NCBI RefSeq assembly: GCF_018362975.1
Contig: NZ_CP074371.1
Coordinates: 1,240,001-1,304,000 of the forward strand
From: Nocardia tengchongensis
GTDB taxonomy: Bacteria > Actinomycetota > Actinomycetes > Mycobacteriales > Mycobacteriaceae
DNA length: 64,000 nucleotides
Direction of reading: 5' to 3'
Below are positions 34,466-43,631 of this stretch, piece after piece (position 1 is the first letter of the stretch; every line of letters starts with the position of its first letter). The position numbers and the translations under genes were made by a program. The notes beneath the pieces were generated by a model, which was not told the DNA's origin, did not search any database, and saw nothing but the letters and a program-made list of their open reading frames with translations.

Positions 34466-35317
34466 CTACCCTTGCGAATAGCGTTTGATGAGCTCCAAAG
34501 ATTCTGCGCGACCGAGTGATTGGTCGAGTGCACGCACAAATGCGAACCGCAGATCGCGAATCTGATCCGGATCCTCAACGGCCCCACCGAAAACCGCGTT
34601 CTCCACCCAGGCGAAGGTGGGAAGGTTTTCGGAAGCGAAATCCAGCAGATGGAAACTCGAGCCACCGAGTAGCGCGCCCTGGGTGGCGGTGAACGGAATC
34701 ACCCGCACCGAAATGGAATCCAGTTCGTCCAGCAGTGTTGCCAGATGTTCGAGTTGCCCGCGCAATACTTTCGGGCCGCCGATCTGCTGGAGCAGAGTGG
34801 CCTCGCCGATCACGGCGGTGAGCTCCACCCGGTCATCGCCGCGCAGCCGTTCGGCCCGTTTCAGGCGCACCGACACCAGCTGTTCCACCTGGACCGGGCG
34901 GATCATGACGTCGGCGCTGATCAGCGCACGCGCGTATTCCTCGGTCTGCAGCAGGCCGGGCACCACCAGACTGTCGTAGCTGCGGATGCTCTCCGCCCCC
35001 AGCTCCATGCCGTAATACCGTTGCAGCTCAGGCCCGATCAGCGCCGACGACTTGGCCCACCAGCCGCGCTCCTTGCTGAGCAGCAGCAGCTCCAGCAGTT
35101 CCTCGCGCTCCTCACCCTCCACCTCGAGCAGCTCCAGCACCGGGCCGATGGTCTTCGTGGTGAGCACGCGCCGCCCCTTCTCCACATGCGACCAATTGGC
35201 CGCCGTGAAGCCGACGCGCTTGGCGAAGGTCGCCGAATCGAAGCCGCGCTGCTCACGCAATTCACGCAGCCGCAGTACCAACTCCCACCGGGCGACGGTG
35301 GGCGAGGCGGGGGCCAT
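34466..35317 (-). CDS. XRE-family regulator with DUF5753 domain
   Basis: A 283-residue regulator. Helix-turn-helix at about residues 14-70 (LRELREQRGFDSATFAKRVG, NWSHVEKGRR), followed by the DUF5753 ligand/partner domain from about 90 (WWAKSSALIGPELQRYYGME) to the C-terminus. DUF5753 is recognised by IRSYDSLVVPGLLQTEEYARA. It is the upstream partner of the DUF397 gene. The divergent unknown gene at 35408 shares its promoter region (35318-35407) and may be its target. Confidence 0.87.
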   Translation of the reverse strand: MAPASPTVARWELVLRLRELREQRGFDSATFAKRVGFTAANWSHVEKGRRVLTTKTIGPVLELLEVEGEEREELLELLLLSKERGWWAKSSALIGPELQRYYGMELGAESIRSYDSLVVPGLLQTEEYARALISADVMIRPVQVEQLVSVRLKRAERLRGDDRVELTAVIGEATLLQQIGGPKVLRGQLEHLATLLDELDSISVRVIPFTATQGALLGGSSFHLLDFASENLPTFAWVENAVFGGAVEDPDQIRDLRFAFVRALDQSLGRAESLELIKRYSQG

Positions 35318-35407
35318 GACCAGGAAGGCTACGCCGCGAAACTCGCTGGCGTGTGACTATTGTCATAGTGATTGCGGCGGCTTACTGTCGGTAGCAGGAG
35401 GTTCGCC

Positions 35408-35926
35408 ATGAGCGCGCTGGACCCGTCCTCGTATACCGCCACCCAGGAGGCGCTGGCTCGGTGCCGGCGCTATCGCAAGGAACACGGCCTATACGGCGTG
35501 GTGGACTCGGCGCTGGGCCGAATCATGTTGGAGGTCGGGGCAGTCAGCGCCGTGACCATGCCCGCCGACCTGGGCCACCGGGTCCGCGACCGACTATCCG
35601 CGCAGCAGCGCTGCGGACCCGTCATCGGCCACCCGCGCTCGGGCCGCTGGACGTTCCTGACCGGACCCAGCGACGACTCGTACCTCGACATGGCCTTGTT
35701 CTCCGACCTTTTCCGCGATTGCGCGTCCGTTGCGCTGCCGGGCAGCAATATCGTGCTGCCGTCGCCGTCCGACGAGCACAGCGCCTACCGCATCTGGATT
35801 CACCCGCCGGACGGGGACTTTCGCCCCGATCTGGCGGAAGTGCTGGCCGCCGTGCGCGAATGCCACCCGCACCACCGCACCGCCCGACCCAGCGCGAACG
35901 ACGTCAGCGCGTCGGAACCGGTGTGA
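35408..35926 (+). CDS. Hypothetical protein divergent to the XRE gene
   Basis: ATG 35408 follows the ribosome binding site GCAGGAGG (35395-35402), so the longer frame from 35372 is not used. The 172-residue product begins MSALDPSSYTATQEALARCR, has a central GPVIGHPRSGRWTFLTGP and ends in a His/Arg-rich and Ser-rich tail. No domain or membrane segment is recognised. The GRWTFL and IVLPSP stretches are reminiscent of small actinobacterial proteins found next to XRE/DUF397 pairs. It overlaps the convergent DUF4190-like gene by 23 bases. Confidence 0.55.
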   Translation: MSALDPSSYTATQEALARCRRYRKEHGLYGVVDSALGRIMLEVGAVSAVTMPADLGHRVRDRLSAQQRCGPVIGHPRSGRWTFLTGPSDDSYLDMALFSDLFRDCASVALPGSNIVLPSPSDEHSAYRIWIHPPDGDFRPDLAEVLAAVRECHPHHRTARPSANDVSASEPV

Positions 35927-36455
35927 GCGTCACGCTGAACTTGTCCTCCAGGCGCTGGTTGTATTCGCGCTGACACTGGTCGACCTTGGCCGAATCGCCA
36001 TCGGCCTTGCGGACGCACTCGAGGAAGTCGGTGGTGCCGGTGTCCTTGAACACCGTCCAGACCAGCACGCCGACCACGATGCCGCCGATCACGCTGATCA
36101 CACCCATGATCAGGCCCGCCACCGCCATGCCCGGGCCGCCGGCCTTGCCGCTGCGCGCCTTCAGCAGGGCCAGTAGTCCCAAGACCGCGGCCAGCAGGCC
36201 GCAGAGGACGCCGACGATGGTCAGCAGCACCGTCCAGAAGGTCAGCAGGCCGATGATGCCGAGCACCATCGCCGTGATCGCCATGCCCTTGGGCTGCGGC
36301 GACTCCTGCCAGTACTGTCCACCGCCCGGCGGGGGCTGATTGCCCGGCGGGGGATAGTTCCCCGGCGGGTAGCCGCCCGGTGGCGGGTAGTTCCCCGGCG
36401 GCGGCCCCTGCGGCGGGTACTGGCCGTACTGGTCCGGCGGCGGGTACTGGTTCAT
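35904..36455 (-). CDS. DUF4190-like membrane protein with Pro/Gly/Tyr-rich N-terminus
   Basis: A 183-residue protein. Residues 1-50 are a low-complexity Pro/Gly/Tyr/Gln tail (repeats of GNYPPP type). Two or three hydrophobic stretches follow (AITAMVLGIIGLLTFWTVLL; LCGLLAAVLGLLALL; GLIMGVISVIGGIVVGVLVW), then a short hydrophilic end with two Cys (FLECVRK, VDQCQRE). DUF4190 proteins are small membrane proteins of unknown role. The stop is 8 bases from the pirin gene end region on the same strand, and it overlaps the divergent-coded gene's 3' end. Confidence 0.72.
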   Translation of the reverse strand: MNQYPPPDQYGQYPPQGPPPGNYPPPGGYPPGNYPPPGNQPPPGGGQYWQESPQPKGMAITAMVLGIIGLLTFWTVLLTIVGVLCGLLAAVLGLLALLKARSGKAGGPGMAVAGLIMGVISVIGGIVVGVLVWTVFKDTGTTDFLECVRKADGDSAKVDQCQREYNQRLEDKFSVTLTPVPTR

Positions 36456-36464
36456 AGCCCGATG

Positions 36465-37238
36465 CTATTGCCCGCCGAGTCGGGCATGCATCTCCCACAC
36501 CAGAATCTCGGACGGCAGGTTCGCGGTCACCCGCTGCCCACCGCTGCGCGCCAAACGGACCGCGTCACCCTCGTACAGGGTGCCCGCGCCCTCCATCTCC
36601 ACCTCGCCGCGCGCGACGAAAACATGCAGGTAGGGGGCCTCGGGTAGGCGGATCTCGGCGCCCTCGCCGGGCATTCGCGCCACGTGCATGGCGGAATGAC
36701 TGCTGGCGATGGCGATGGCCGTGCGATCCCGGTAGCGGGGCAGCCCCGAGGCCACCGTGATCAGATCACCGGACGCCAGCTCGGTGTCGATCTCCAGCTG
36801 CTGGTAGCCGGGGGTCAGCCCGGAGTCGTCGGGCACCACCCACATCTGCACGAAATGCACCGGCTCCTGGTGTTCGGGCGCATTGCTCAGTCGCCAGGAA
36901 TCGTTCTTCTCCGAATGCAGGATGCCCGAGCCCGCGCTCATCCGCTGGGCCAGACCCGGATAGATGACGCCGCTGTGCCCCAGTGAATCCTGATGCACCA
37001 GGCTGCCGCTCAACACCCAGGTGACGATCTCCATGTCCCGGTGCGGATGGGTCTCGAAACCCTCGCCCGGCAGGACGATGTCCTCGTTGTTCACCAGCAG
37101 CAGGCCGTGGTGGGTGTTGTCGGGATCGTAGTGTTCTCCGAAGGAGAAAGAATGCTTCGAATCCAGCCACGCCACACGGGTTTTCATGCGGTCGCCGCCA
37201 CGATGGATATCGATGTGTGGTGTCGTGAGGGTGGACAC
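36465..37238 (-). CDS. Pirin-family bicupin
   Basis: A 257-residue protein. GTG 37238, preceded by GAGGAG, gives VSTLTTPHIDIHRGGDRMKT; longer starts lack a ribosome binding site. The pirin signature with metal-binding His residues reads GFETHPHRDMEIVTW, and the second cupin is at the C-terminal half (YLHVFVARGEVEM). Pirins bind Fe in the first cupin; some have quercetin 2,3-dioxygenase activity, while others act as regulators. Located 9 bases upstream of the DUF4190-like gene; the two may be co-transcribed. Confidence 0.85.
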   Translation of the reverse strand: MSTLTTPHIDIHRGGDRMKTRVAWLDSKHSFSFGEHYDPDNTHHGLLLVNNEDIVLPGEGFETHPHRDMEIVTWVLSGSLVHQDSLGHSGVIYPGLAQRMSAGSGILHSEKNDSWRLSNAPEHQEPVHFVQMWVVPDDSGLTPGYQQLEIDTELASGDLITVASGLPRYRDRTAIAIASSHSAMHVARMPGEGAEIRLPEAPYLHVFVARGEVEMEGAGTLYEGDAVRLARSGGQRVTANLPSEILVWEMHARLGGQ

Positions 37239-37519
37239 CGCCGTACTCCTCTCACCGGCGAGCACCGATCGGATTCCAGGGTAGGGGCCGATACACCGGC
37301 CCAACTTGAATTCCGGGTTAAATTCTAGCGTGCGGGCAGCGCTGCCCCGCATGCCGCCGACCAGGTACTACGCTTCCGGCAATCGCCCCGGGCAAATGCC
37401 CGGCGATGATCCGTGCGCCCGGCCGCCGCGCGCCCGGATCCCGGCGCGACCAGCAACGAATTTCGGTCGGCGACCGTATCATGATGTGCCGCAAGCGAAA
37501 CGGGAGGGAGAGCAGGGGG

Positions 37520-37990
37520 ATGCGACCCGAGGTACTCGCGGGCATCGAGCGCGAACTCCGGCAGCAGGCCGAAAGCGAGGGGATCGCCCATTTCGTCATG
37601 GGCGTGGCCGTCTTCCAGGGCGGCAAACTCCTGGTCGTACGGCGTGTCGAAGCAGGCTCGCACGCGGGGATGTGGGAACTGCCGGGCGGCGGCGTGGAAT
37701 CGGGGGAGACCTTCGCCGAGTGTGTGGTCCGCGAATTGTTCGAGGAGACCGGGCTGCGGGTCGTGCGCATCACCGACGTCCTCGGTGGATTCGACTACGC
37801 GACCCGGACGAAATCCCGGGTCCGCAAATACAGCTTCGTGGTCGAGGCCGAACCCGGGGAAATCCGGCTCGACCCCCTCGAACACGACCACTACCAGTGG
37901 ATCGACGCCGACTCCGTCGACAACCTGCCCATGGCCGACGATATGCGCGCCGCCGTCTACGCGCTGGTCACCACGCACCCGTCCCGGTGA
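37520..37990 (+). CDS. NUDIX hydrolase
   Basis: A 156-residue nudix enzyme starting at ATG 37520 after a purine-rich GGAGGGAGAGCAGGGGG region. The nudix box fits Gx5Ex7REUXEEXGU: GGVESGE, then RELFEETGL. This box coordinates Mg2+ for cleavage of nucleoside-diphosphate-linked substrates. A preceding sequence ELPGGG is typical. The stop overlaps the GTG of the MFS gene (GTGA), so the two are an operon; the reason for the pairing is not clear. Confidence 0.85.
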   Translation: MRPEVLAGIERELRQQAESEGIAHFVMGVAVFQGGKLLVVRRVEAGSHAGMWELPGGGVESGETFAECVVRELFEETGLRVVRITDVLGGFDYATRTKSRVRKYSFVVEAEPGEIRLDPLEHDHYQWIDADSVDNLPMADDMRAAVYALVTTHPSR

Positions 37991-39366
37991 CCGCACCCTC
38001 GCCGGCCGGGCCGCACAAACGGCTCGCCGCAGGACCGCGCGCACGGGTAGCGGCGGTGGCGACCGTACTGCGCGAGAATCCCGGCACCCTGCGCCTCACC
38101 CTGGTCCGGCTCACCGGCCAGTTCGGCGACGGCATGTTCCAGGCCGCGCTCTCGGGCGCGATCCTGTTCAACCCCGAACGGGAGACCGACCCGCTGGCCA
38201 TCGCGGGCGGGTTCGCCGCCCTGCTGCTGCCGTATTCGATCATCGGGCCGTACGCGGGCGCGCTGCTCGACCGCTGGGATCGCCGCCGGGTGCTGCTCTA
38301 CGCGAACCTGCTGCGCGCGGTCCTCATTCTGGCGACCGCGGCGGGTCTGGCGGCCGGGATCCGGGCCACGCCGCTGCTGCTGGGCGCGCTGGCCGTGGTC
38401 GGGGTGAGCCGCTTCGTCGGCGCGGGCGTCTCCGCCGCACTGCCCAAGGTGCTGTCGCAACGCTGGCTGGTCCCGATGAACTCGGTGCTGGCGACGGTGG
38501 CGTCGGGCTGCGCGATTCTCGGCGCGGGCCTGGGGTTCTCGCTCATCGGCCTGATCGGGGCGGGTGACTTCGCCGCGGCCGTGGCGACGGCGGCCAGCGC
38601 CTCGGGGTCGATCGTGAGCGCGCTGGTGGTGGCCGGATTCCGGCCGCGGGCGCTGGGTCCGGACCGCGAGGCGGACGGAACGGCCCCCGTCGGCGGGGTC
38701 GGCGTGGTGCGGGCGGTCGCCTCGGGGCTGCGGTCGGGCGCGACCGCGGCCTGGCGGGCGCGCGACGTGACCACTACCTTCCTCGGGATCGGCGCGCACC
38801 GCATCGTCTTCGGCGCGGACACCCTGCTGATGGTGCTGGCGCTGCGGCGCGGCGACGAGGCCGCGGTCGGCACCCACCTGGCCAAGTTCAGCGCGGCCAT
38901 CACCGCGACCGGGGCGGGCCTGGTGACCGCGGCGGTGGTCGCCCCGTTCCTGATTCCCCGGCTGGGGCGGCCGCGCACGGTGGTGGCCTGTCTGGTGGCC
39001 GCCACCGTCGTGCAACTGACGCTGGTCACGCCGATCACCATCGCCACCGGGGACACCGAACGACGCGCGGAACTGCTGCTGCTCGCCGCGGCCTACCTGC
39101 TCGGGCTGGCCGGCCAGGTCATCAAGCTCACCGGCGACGCGGCCATGCAGATCGAGATCGACGACACCCACCGCGGACAGGTATTCGCGCTGCAGGACAC
39201 GGTTTTCAACATCACCTTCGTGCTGGCGCTGGCCGGGACGGCGGCGCTGATTCCGGCGGACGGCCGCTCGCCTGCGGCGGTCGTGGCGGCGGCGGGCGTC
39301 TATGTGTGCGGGATCGTTGCCATTGCGATCAATTCCCGCCGACAGACCGGTCCGTACGCCCCCTAG
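37987..39366 (+). CDS. MFS exporter
   Basis: A 459-residue major facilitator of the drug/siderophore exporter type. GTG 37987 overlaps the nudix stop. The N-terminus (about 45 residues) is hydrophilic. Membrane helices start with AGGFAALLLPYSIIGPYAGALL and the motif-A region LLDRWDRRRVLLYANLLRA follows. About 12 helices are visible. A mutually similar second half begins around FLGIGAHRIVFGADTLL. The substrate is unknown; drug or metabolite efflux is likely. Confidence 0.8.
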   Translation: MTAPSPAGPHKRLAAGPRARVAAVATVLRENPGTLRLTLVRLTGQFGDGMFQAALSGAILFNPERETDPLAIAGGFAALLLPYSIIGPYAGALLDRWDRRRVLLYANLLRAVLILATAAGLAAGIRATPLLLGALAVVGVSRFVGAGVSAALPKVLSQRWLVPMNSVLATVASGCAILGAGLGFSLIGLIGAGDFAAAVATAASASGSIVSALVVAGFRPRALGPDREADGTAPVGGVGVVRAVASGLRSGATAAWRARDVTTTFLGIGAHRIVFGADTLLMVLALRRGDEAAVGTHLAKFSAAITATGAGLVTAAVVAPFLIPRLGRPRTVVACLVAATVVQLTLVTPITIATGDTERRAELLLLAAAYLLGLAGQVIKLTGDAAMQIEIDDTHRGQVFALQDTVFNITFVLALAGTAALIPADGRSPAAVVAAAGVYVCGIVAIAINSRRQTGPYAP

Positions 39367-39444
39367 GTATCGGCTCGATCACACCGGCCCGGCGACACGC
39401 GACAGCTCTGGGTGGAAGCGGCCGGGCCCGATACCGTGGATTCA

Positions 39445-41093
39445 ATGACTGCGCGGCGCTCCGAAGCACCTGCGGCACTGGCACTCTCCAGCCTCGCGAT
39501 GGCCGGAGTCATGCTGCTGCCCGCCGCGCCCGCCACCGCCGGCGCCCTCGCCCCCTGGGCGCCGCCGCCGCTGAACGCCTGCGGCGAAACGGGATTCGAT
39601 CCACTGGCGCGCGAACCGAATCCGGACGCCCCGCCCCCGCCGCCCCACCGCCGGGCGACAACACCATCCACATCCAGATCCCGTTCCCGCAGTTCACACC
39701 GGTCGAGGTCCCCGGGCCGCGACAGGACAACACCCGCATCGATCCCGCGCCGCTCCCCGAGGACCCGTGCCGGAACCCGTGCCCCGACATTCGCACCGAC
39801 GGCAGTCCCCGACCCGAAAACCTCCCGCCCGAGACCGATCCGGACACCGCATCGGTCGACACCGAGGACGCCACCGCCGATCCGGGCGCCACCGAACCGG
39901 CCCCGGAACCCGCACCGCCGCCCCGCGCCGACAGCGGATCGGGCGGAATCGCGCTGCCGCAGATCCAGATCGACCACCTCCCCGAGACCATCCCGATCCC
40001 GGTCCCCGGCGGCGAAGCGCCCCCACCGCAGCAGCAACCCGCACCCGCCGTGCAGCCCCTGGCGCCCGCACCCGTCGCCGCGCCCGTCGCCCCGGTAGCG
40101 CTCGATTCACTGACCCTGGTCAACCAGGTCACCGGGCACGGCTCCACCAACCGCACCGACATGCGCTGGTCGGTGGACGGCACCGACCTCGGGCTCATAT
40201 GGGAGACCGAACCCGGACGGATCGCCGTCGTCTTCGGCGACACCTTCGGCAAGGGGTGGGAACCGGTCGGCGCGGGCAACGGGGACCAGGACTGGCGCAG
40301 CAACGCCATCGCCTTCAGCAGCGAACGCGACCTGTCCAAAGGCCTGACGCTGGACAGCTTCGCGCAGAACAGCCGCTGCCACGCGGCCGAGATCCTGGCC
40401 AGCCGCAAGGTCGACAACTTCGAGATCACCACCATCCCCACCTCCGGCTTCGCCCTGCACGGGCGGCAATACCTGACCTACATGTCGGTGGCCAGGTGGA
40501 GCCGCCACAAGCCCGGCATGTGGTGGACCAATCTGGGCGGGCTGGCCTGGTCCGACGACGGCGGCAACACCTGGACCAAATCCGAATGGGCGCGCTGGGA
40601 CAACGTTTTCGGACTCGGGCGCTTCCAGGTCATGTCGATGGCCCCGCACGACGGGTACGCCTACATGTTCGGCACGCCCAACGGCCGGTTCGGCACCATC
40701 GGACTGGCCCGGGTGGCCACCGACCAGGTGCTCAACAAGTCGGCGTACCAGTACTGGATCGCCGGCCACTGGGTGCCGGCCATCGGGCCCGACGAATTAC
40801 TCGCCACACCGGTGGTTTCCGGCACCGCGGGCGAGGTGTCGGTGCGCTACGACGCGTCGACGAAGCAGTGGCAGATGCTGTACCTGGATCTCGACCGGCA
40901 CGCGCTGGTGCTGCGCACCGCCACCGAACCGCAAGGCGCCTGGACCGATCCGGTGCCACTGCTCGATCTCGCCGAATATCCCACCGCCTACGGCGGATTC
41001 ATCCATCCGTGGTCGACCGGGAAGGACATCTACTTCACCATGTCGGCGTGGAACAGCTACAACGTGTACCTCATGCGCGCGACGCTGAAGTAG
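39445..41093 (+). CDS. Secreted DUF4185 protein with Pro-rich linker (apparent frameshift)
   Basis: ATG 39445 begins a signal peptide (MTARRSEAPAALALSSLAMA... ATAG). Within a run of C and CCG at about 39628-39648 the frame must change to enter the rest (PPGDNTIHIQIPFPQF...). A 150-residue Pro/Asp/Glu-rich linker follows, with a DPCRNPCPDIRTDG cysteine pair. The C-terminal domain, about 330 residues from SLTLVNQVTGHGSTNRTDMR, is DUF4185 and has the pattern of a beta-propeller glycosidase (IAVVFGDTFG, GGLAWSDDGGNTW). Some DUF4185 proteins were reported as endo-D-arabinanases (GH183), so it might act on arabinogalactan in the wall. Confidence 0.78.
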
Positions 41094-41114
41094 CGCAATC
41101 GAATCCGGGACGCG

Positions 41115-41978
41115 TCACTCGATGCGGCGGAAACGCAGCGCCTGACCCGGCCGGGCCTGCGCCACGGTGTCCACATCGGCGTCCACCACCACCGCGATCA
41201 CCGGATAGCCTCCGGTGATCGGGTGATCCGCGAGGAAGACCACCGGCTGGCCACTGGGCGGAACCTGCACCGAACCCAAAGCCATACCCTCCGTGGGCAA
41301 CTCGCTCGCAACACAGCGCTGCAGCGCGGGTCCGCGGCGGCGGTCCAGGCGGGCGCCGACCCGGTCGGTATCCGGGGACACCGTCCACTCGCCCGCGAAC
41401 AACGCCTCGGCATCGGTGAACCAGTCCGCCCGCGGGCCCGGCACCGCCCGCACCGTGAGCAGATCGTTGCCCAGCGCCGGCACCGGCGCGACATCCACGA
41501 TCGGCAGCGCGCGCGGCGGCGGGCCCACCGGCAGCACGTCACCGGCGCGCAAGGGCTCCGGGCCGATGCCGGAGAGCGTGTCGCGGCTACGCGAACCCAG
41601 CACCGGCGACACCTCGATCCCGCCGCGCACCGCCACGTAGCTGCGCAGACCCGAGGCGGCGAAACCGAGCCGAAGCCGTTGCCCCTCCTCGATTTCCAGC
41701 ACACTGGCCGTGCCCATCGGACGGTCGTCCACGGTGACGGGGGCGGACGCGCCGGTCACCGCCACCGTGACATGCCGTTGTGCGAGCAGTTCCAGCCCGC
41801 CCAGCAGCACCTCGATGCCCGCCGCCCCCTCCGCGTTCCCGACCAGCCGATTCGCCAGCCGCAGCGAGGCCCGGTCGGCGGCGCCGGCCGCGCCCACCCC
41901 GGAATCGAACCACCCCGGACGGCCCAGATCCTGAATGGTGGCCAGCGGCCCCACCCGATCGACCCGCAATGCGCTCAT
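41115..41978 (-). CDS. pxpC: 5-oxoprolinase subunit C (KipA/DUR1-like)
   Basis: A 287-residue protein of the KipA/allophanate-hydrolase subunit-2 family. It begins at ATG 41978, overlapping the pxpB stop, with LRVDRVGPLATIQDLGRPGW as signature. The domain covers the whole length (SYVAVRGGIEV; DRVGARL; ITGGYPVIAVV). With PxpA and PxpB it forms the ATP-dependent prokaryotic 5-oxoprolinase that opens 5-oxoproline to glutamate. It is the last gene of the operon. Confidence 0.87.
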   Translation of the reverse strand: MSALRVDRVGPLATIQDLGRPGWFDSGVGAAGAADRASLRLANRLVGNAEGAAGIEVLLGGLELLAQRHVTVAVTGASAPVTVDDRPMGTASVLEIEEGQRLRLGFAASGLRSYVAVRGGIEVSPVLGSRSRDTLSGIGPEPLRAGDVLPVGPPPRALPIVDVAPVPALGNDLLTVRAVPGPRADWFTDAEALFAGEWTVSPDTDRVGARLDRRRGPALQRCVASELPTEGMALGSVQVPPSGQPVVFLADHPITGGYPVIAVVVDADVDTVAQARPGQALRFRRIE

Positions 41979-42700
41979 GACTGCCTCCCCGCGTCCACGA
42001 ACCGGACCGGCGTCCCCGCGCGCACCAGGGCGGGCGGATCCCGATCCACATCCCACATCGATGCATCGGTGGTACCGATCACCTGCCAGCCCCCCGGACT
42101 GCGGCGGGGGTAGACGGCCGAATAGCCGCCCGCGAGCGCCACCGCGCCCGCCGGAATCGCGGTCCGCGCCTGCGTGCGCCGGGGCACGGTCAAACGGGCG
42201 TCGGGTGATTCCAGATAGCCGAAGCCGGGGGCGAAACCCACGAAGGCGCAACGCCATACGATGCCGGTGTGTCGGCCGACCACCTCGGCCTCGGAAACGT
42301 CCAGCAGGCGCGCCACCTCGGGCAGGTCCTCGCCGCCGTAGCGGACCGGGATAACCACCGGTTCCCGCTCGGAACGCTCGCCGCCCGAGCCGGACACCGC
42401 CACGCCGATTCCGACGGGCGACCGGTCCGGCAGTCGCAGATCACCGGCGCTGACCCCGGCTTCCAGCCGGGCCAGCAAGGCCAGCAGCCGCTTTCGCACC
42501 GGATCACGCGACTGCGGTGAATCCAGTGTCACCAGTACGGTTTCGGCTGCGGGCAGCAGATCCACCACGCCCCGCGGCCGAGGTTGCAGCGCGGACATCA
42601 CCGCCTCGATCATGGCGGGCAGCGGCGGAATCACCAGCAGCGCATGGTCACCCGCCGCCCGCACCGAACCGGCGACGTCCAGCTGCTCGGGATCGGTCAT
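41975..42700 (-). CDS. pxpB: 5-oxoprolinase subunit B (KipI-like)
   Basis: A 241-residue protein of the KipI/allophanate-hydrolase subunit-1 family. ATG 42700 is selected because it sits 16 bases after pxpA. Signatures are RYGGEDLPEVARLLDVSEAE and CAFVGFAPGFGYLESP, then LTVPRRTQARTAIPAGAVAL and the terminal GWQVIGTTDASMWDVDRD. It pairs with PxpC in the 5-oxoprolinase complex. The N-terminal 30 residues are rich in Ala and Pro. Confidence 0.87.
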   Translation of the reverse strand: MTDPEQLDVAGSVRAAGDHALLVIPPLPAMIEAVMSALQPRPRGVVDLLPAAETVLVTLDSPQSRDPVRKRLLALLARLEAGVSAGDLRLPDRSPVGIGVAVSGSGGERSEREPVVIPVRYGGEDLPEVARLLDVSEAEVVGRHTGIVWRCAFVGFAPGFGYLESPDARLTVPRRTQARTAIPAGAVALAGGYSAVYPRRSPGGWQVIGTTDASMWDVDRDPPALVRAGTPVRFVDAGRQS

Positions 42701-42716
42701 CGCGCACCGACCCCGG

Positions 42717-43469
42717 TCAGGTGAAAGCCTGGACGGGGAGCCCGGAATCGGCGAGCGCCTCGCGAATCCGGCGGGCCATCTCGATGGCCGCCGGGGTGTC
42801 GCCGTGCACGCAGATGCTGGCAGCGGACACCGCCACCGTGCCGCCGTCCACGGCGGCGGCCTTCCCTTCACGCGCGATCGACAGCGCCTGCGCCACCGCG
42901 GCATCCGCGCCCAGGACCGCGCCGGGCAGCCCGCGCGGGGCGAGCCGGCCCTCCGGCGTGTAGGCGCGGTCGGCGAAACCCTCACCGAAGAACCGTGTTC
43001 CAGCGGCGCGGGCGGCGCGCTCCAGCTCGGTGGCGGCCGGACCCAGTAGAGCAAGATCGGTATCGAAGTCCCGCAGGGCCGCGACGATCGCGTCGGCCAG
43101 CTCGCGGTCGGCGGCAGCCTGGTGATACAGCGCGCCATGGGGTTTCACGTAACGCACCCGGTCCCCGGCCGCCTGGGCGAAGGCCGCCAGCGCACCGATC
43201 TGATGCAGCGTCTCGTCCCGCAGATCAGCCGGGGCGATGGCGATGGCGCGGCGACCGAAACCCCGCAGATCGCGGTGTCCCACGTGCGCGCCGATCCGGA
43301 CGCCCTTCTCGACGGCCAGCGTGCAGGTCCGCCGCATGATGGCCGGGTCCCCGGCATGGAAACCGCACGCGATGTTCGCGCTGGTGACCACATCCAGCAT
43401 GGCGGCGTCGTCGCCCATGGCGTAGTCGCCGAAGCCCTCACCGAGATCGCTGTTCAGGTCCAGCAGCAT
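42717..43469 (-). CDS. pxpA: 5-oxoprolinase subunit A (LamB/YcsF family)
   Basis: A 250-residue PxpA. ATG 43469 gives the family start MLLDLNSDLGEGFGDYAMGD, so the longer frame to 43574 is not used. Other marks are SANIACGFHAGDP, IGAHVGHRDLRGFGR, KPHGALYHQAA and SICVHGDTP, all typical of the YcsF catalytic face. This is the first gene of pxpABC; 5-oxoproline arises spontaneously from glutamine and this complex recycles it. The promoter should lie in the 160 bases before it. Confidence 0.9.
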   Translation of the reverse strand: MLLDLNSDLGEGFGDYAMGDDAAMLDVVTSANIACGFHAGDPAIMRRTCTLAVEKGVRIGAHVGHRDLRGFGRRAIAIAPADLRDETLHQIGALAAFAQAAGDRVRYVKPHGALYHQAAADRELADAIVAALRDFDTDLALLGPAATELERAARAAGTRFFGEGFADRAYTPEGRLAPRGLPGAVLGADAAVAQALSIAREGKAAAVDGGTVAVSAASICVHGDTPAAIEMARRIREALADSGLPVQAFT

Positions 43470-43631
43470 CCGCGTCCTCCCGCTGTGATCCGCCCGCTCT
43501 CGTCGTGATCCGATTGTGGGCGCGTCCGTATCCGGCGACAAGAATCTCACGACAGAAACTGTGTCATGGATCACAGGTCCATGCTGCCACTTCCGACAGG
43601 CCCGGGCGCCGATCCGCGCACCCGACCTCCG

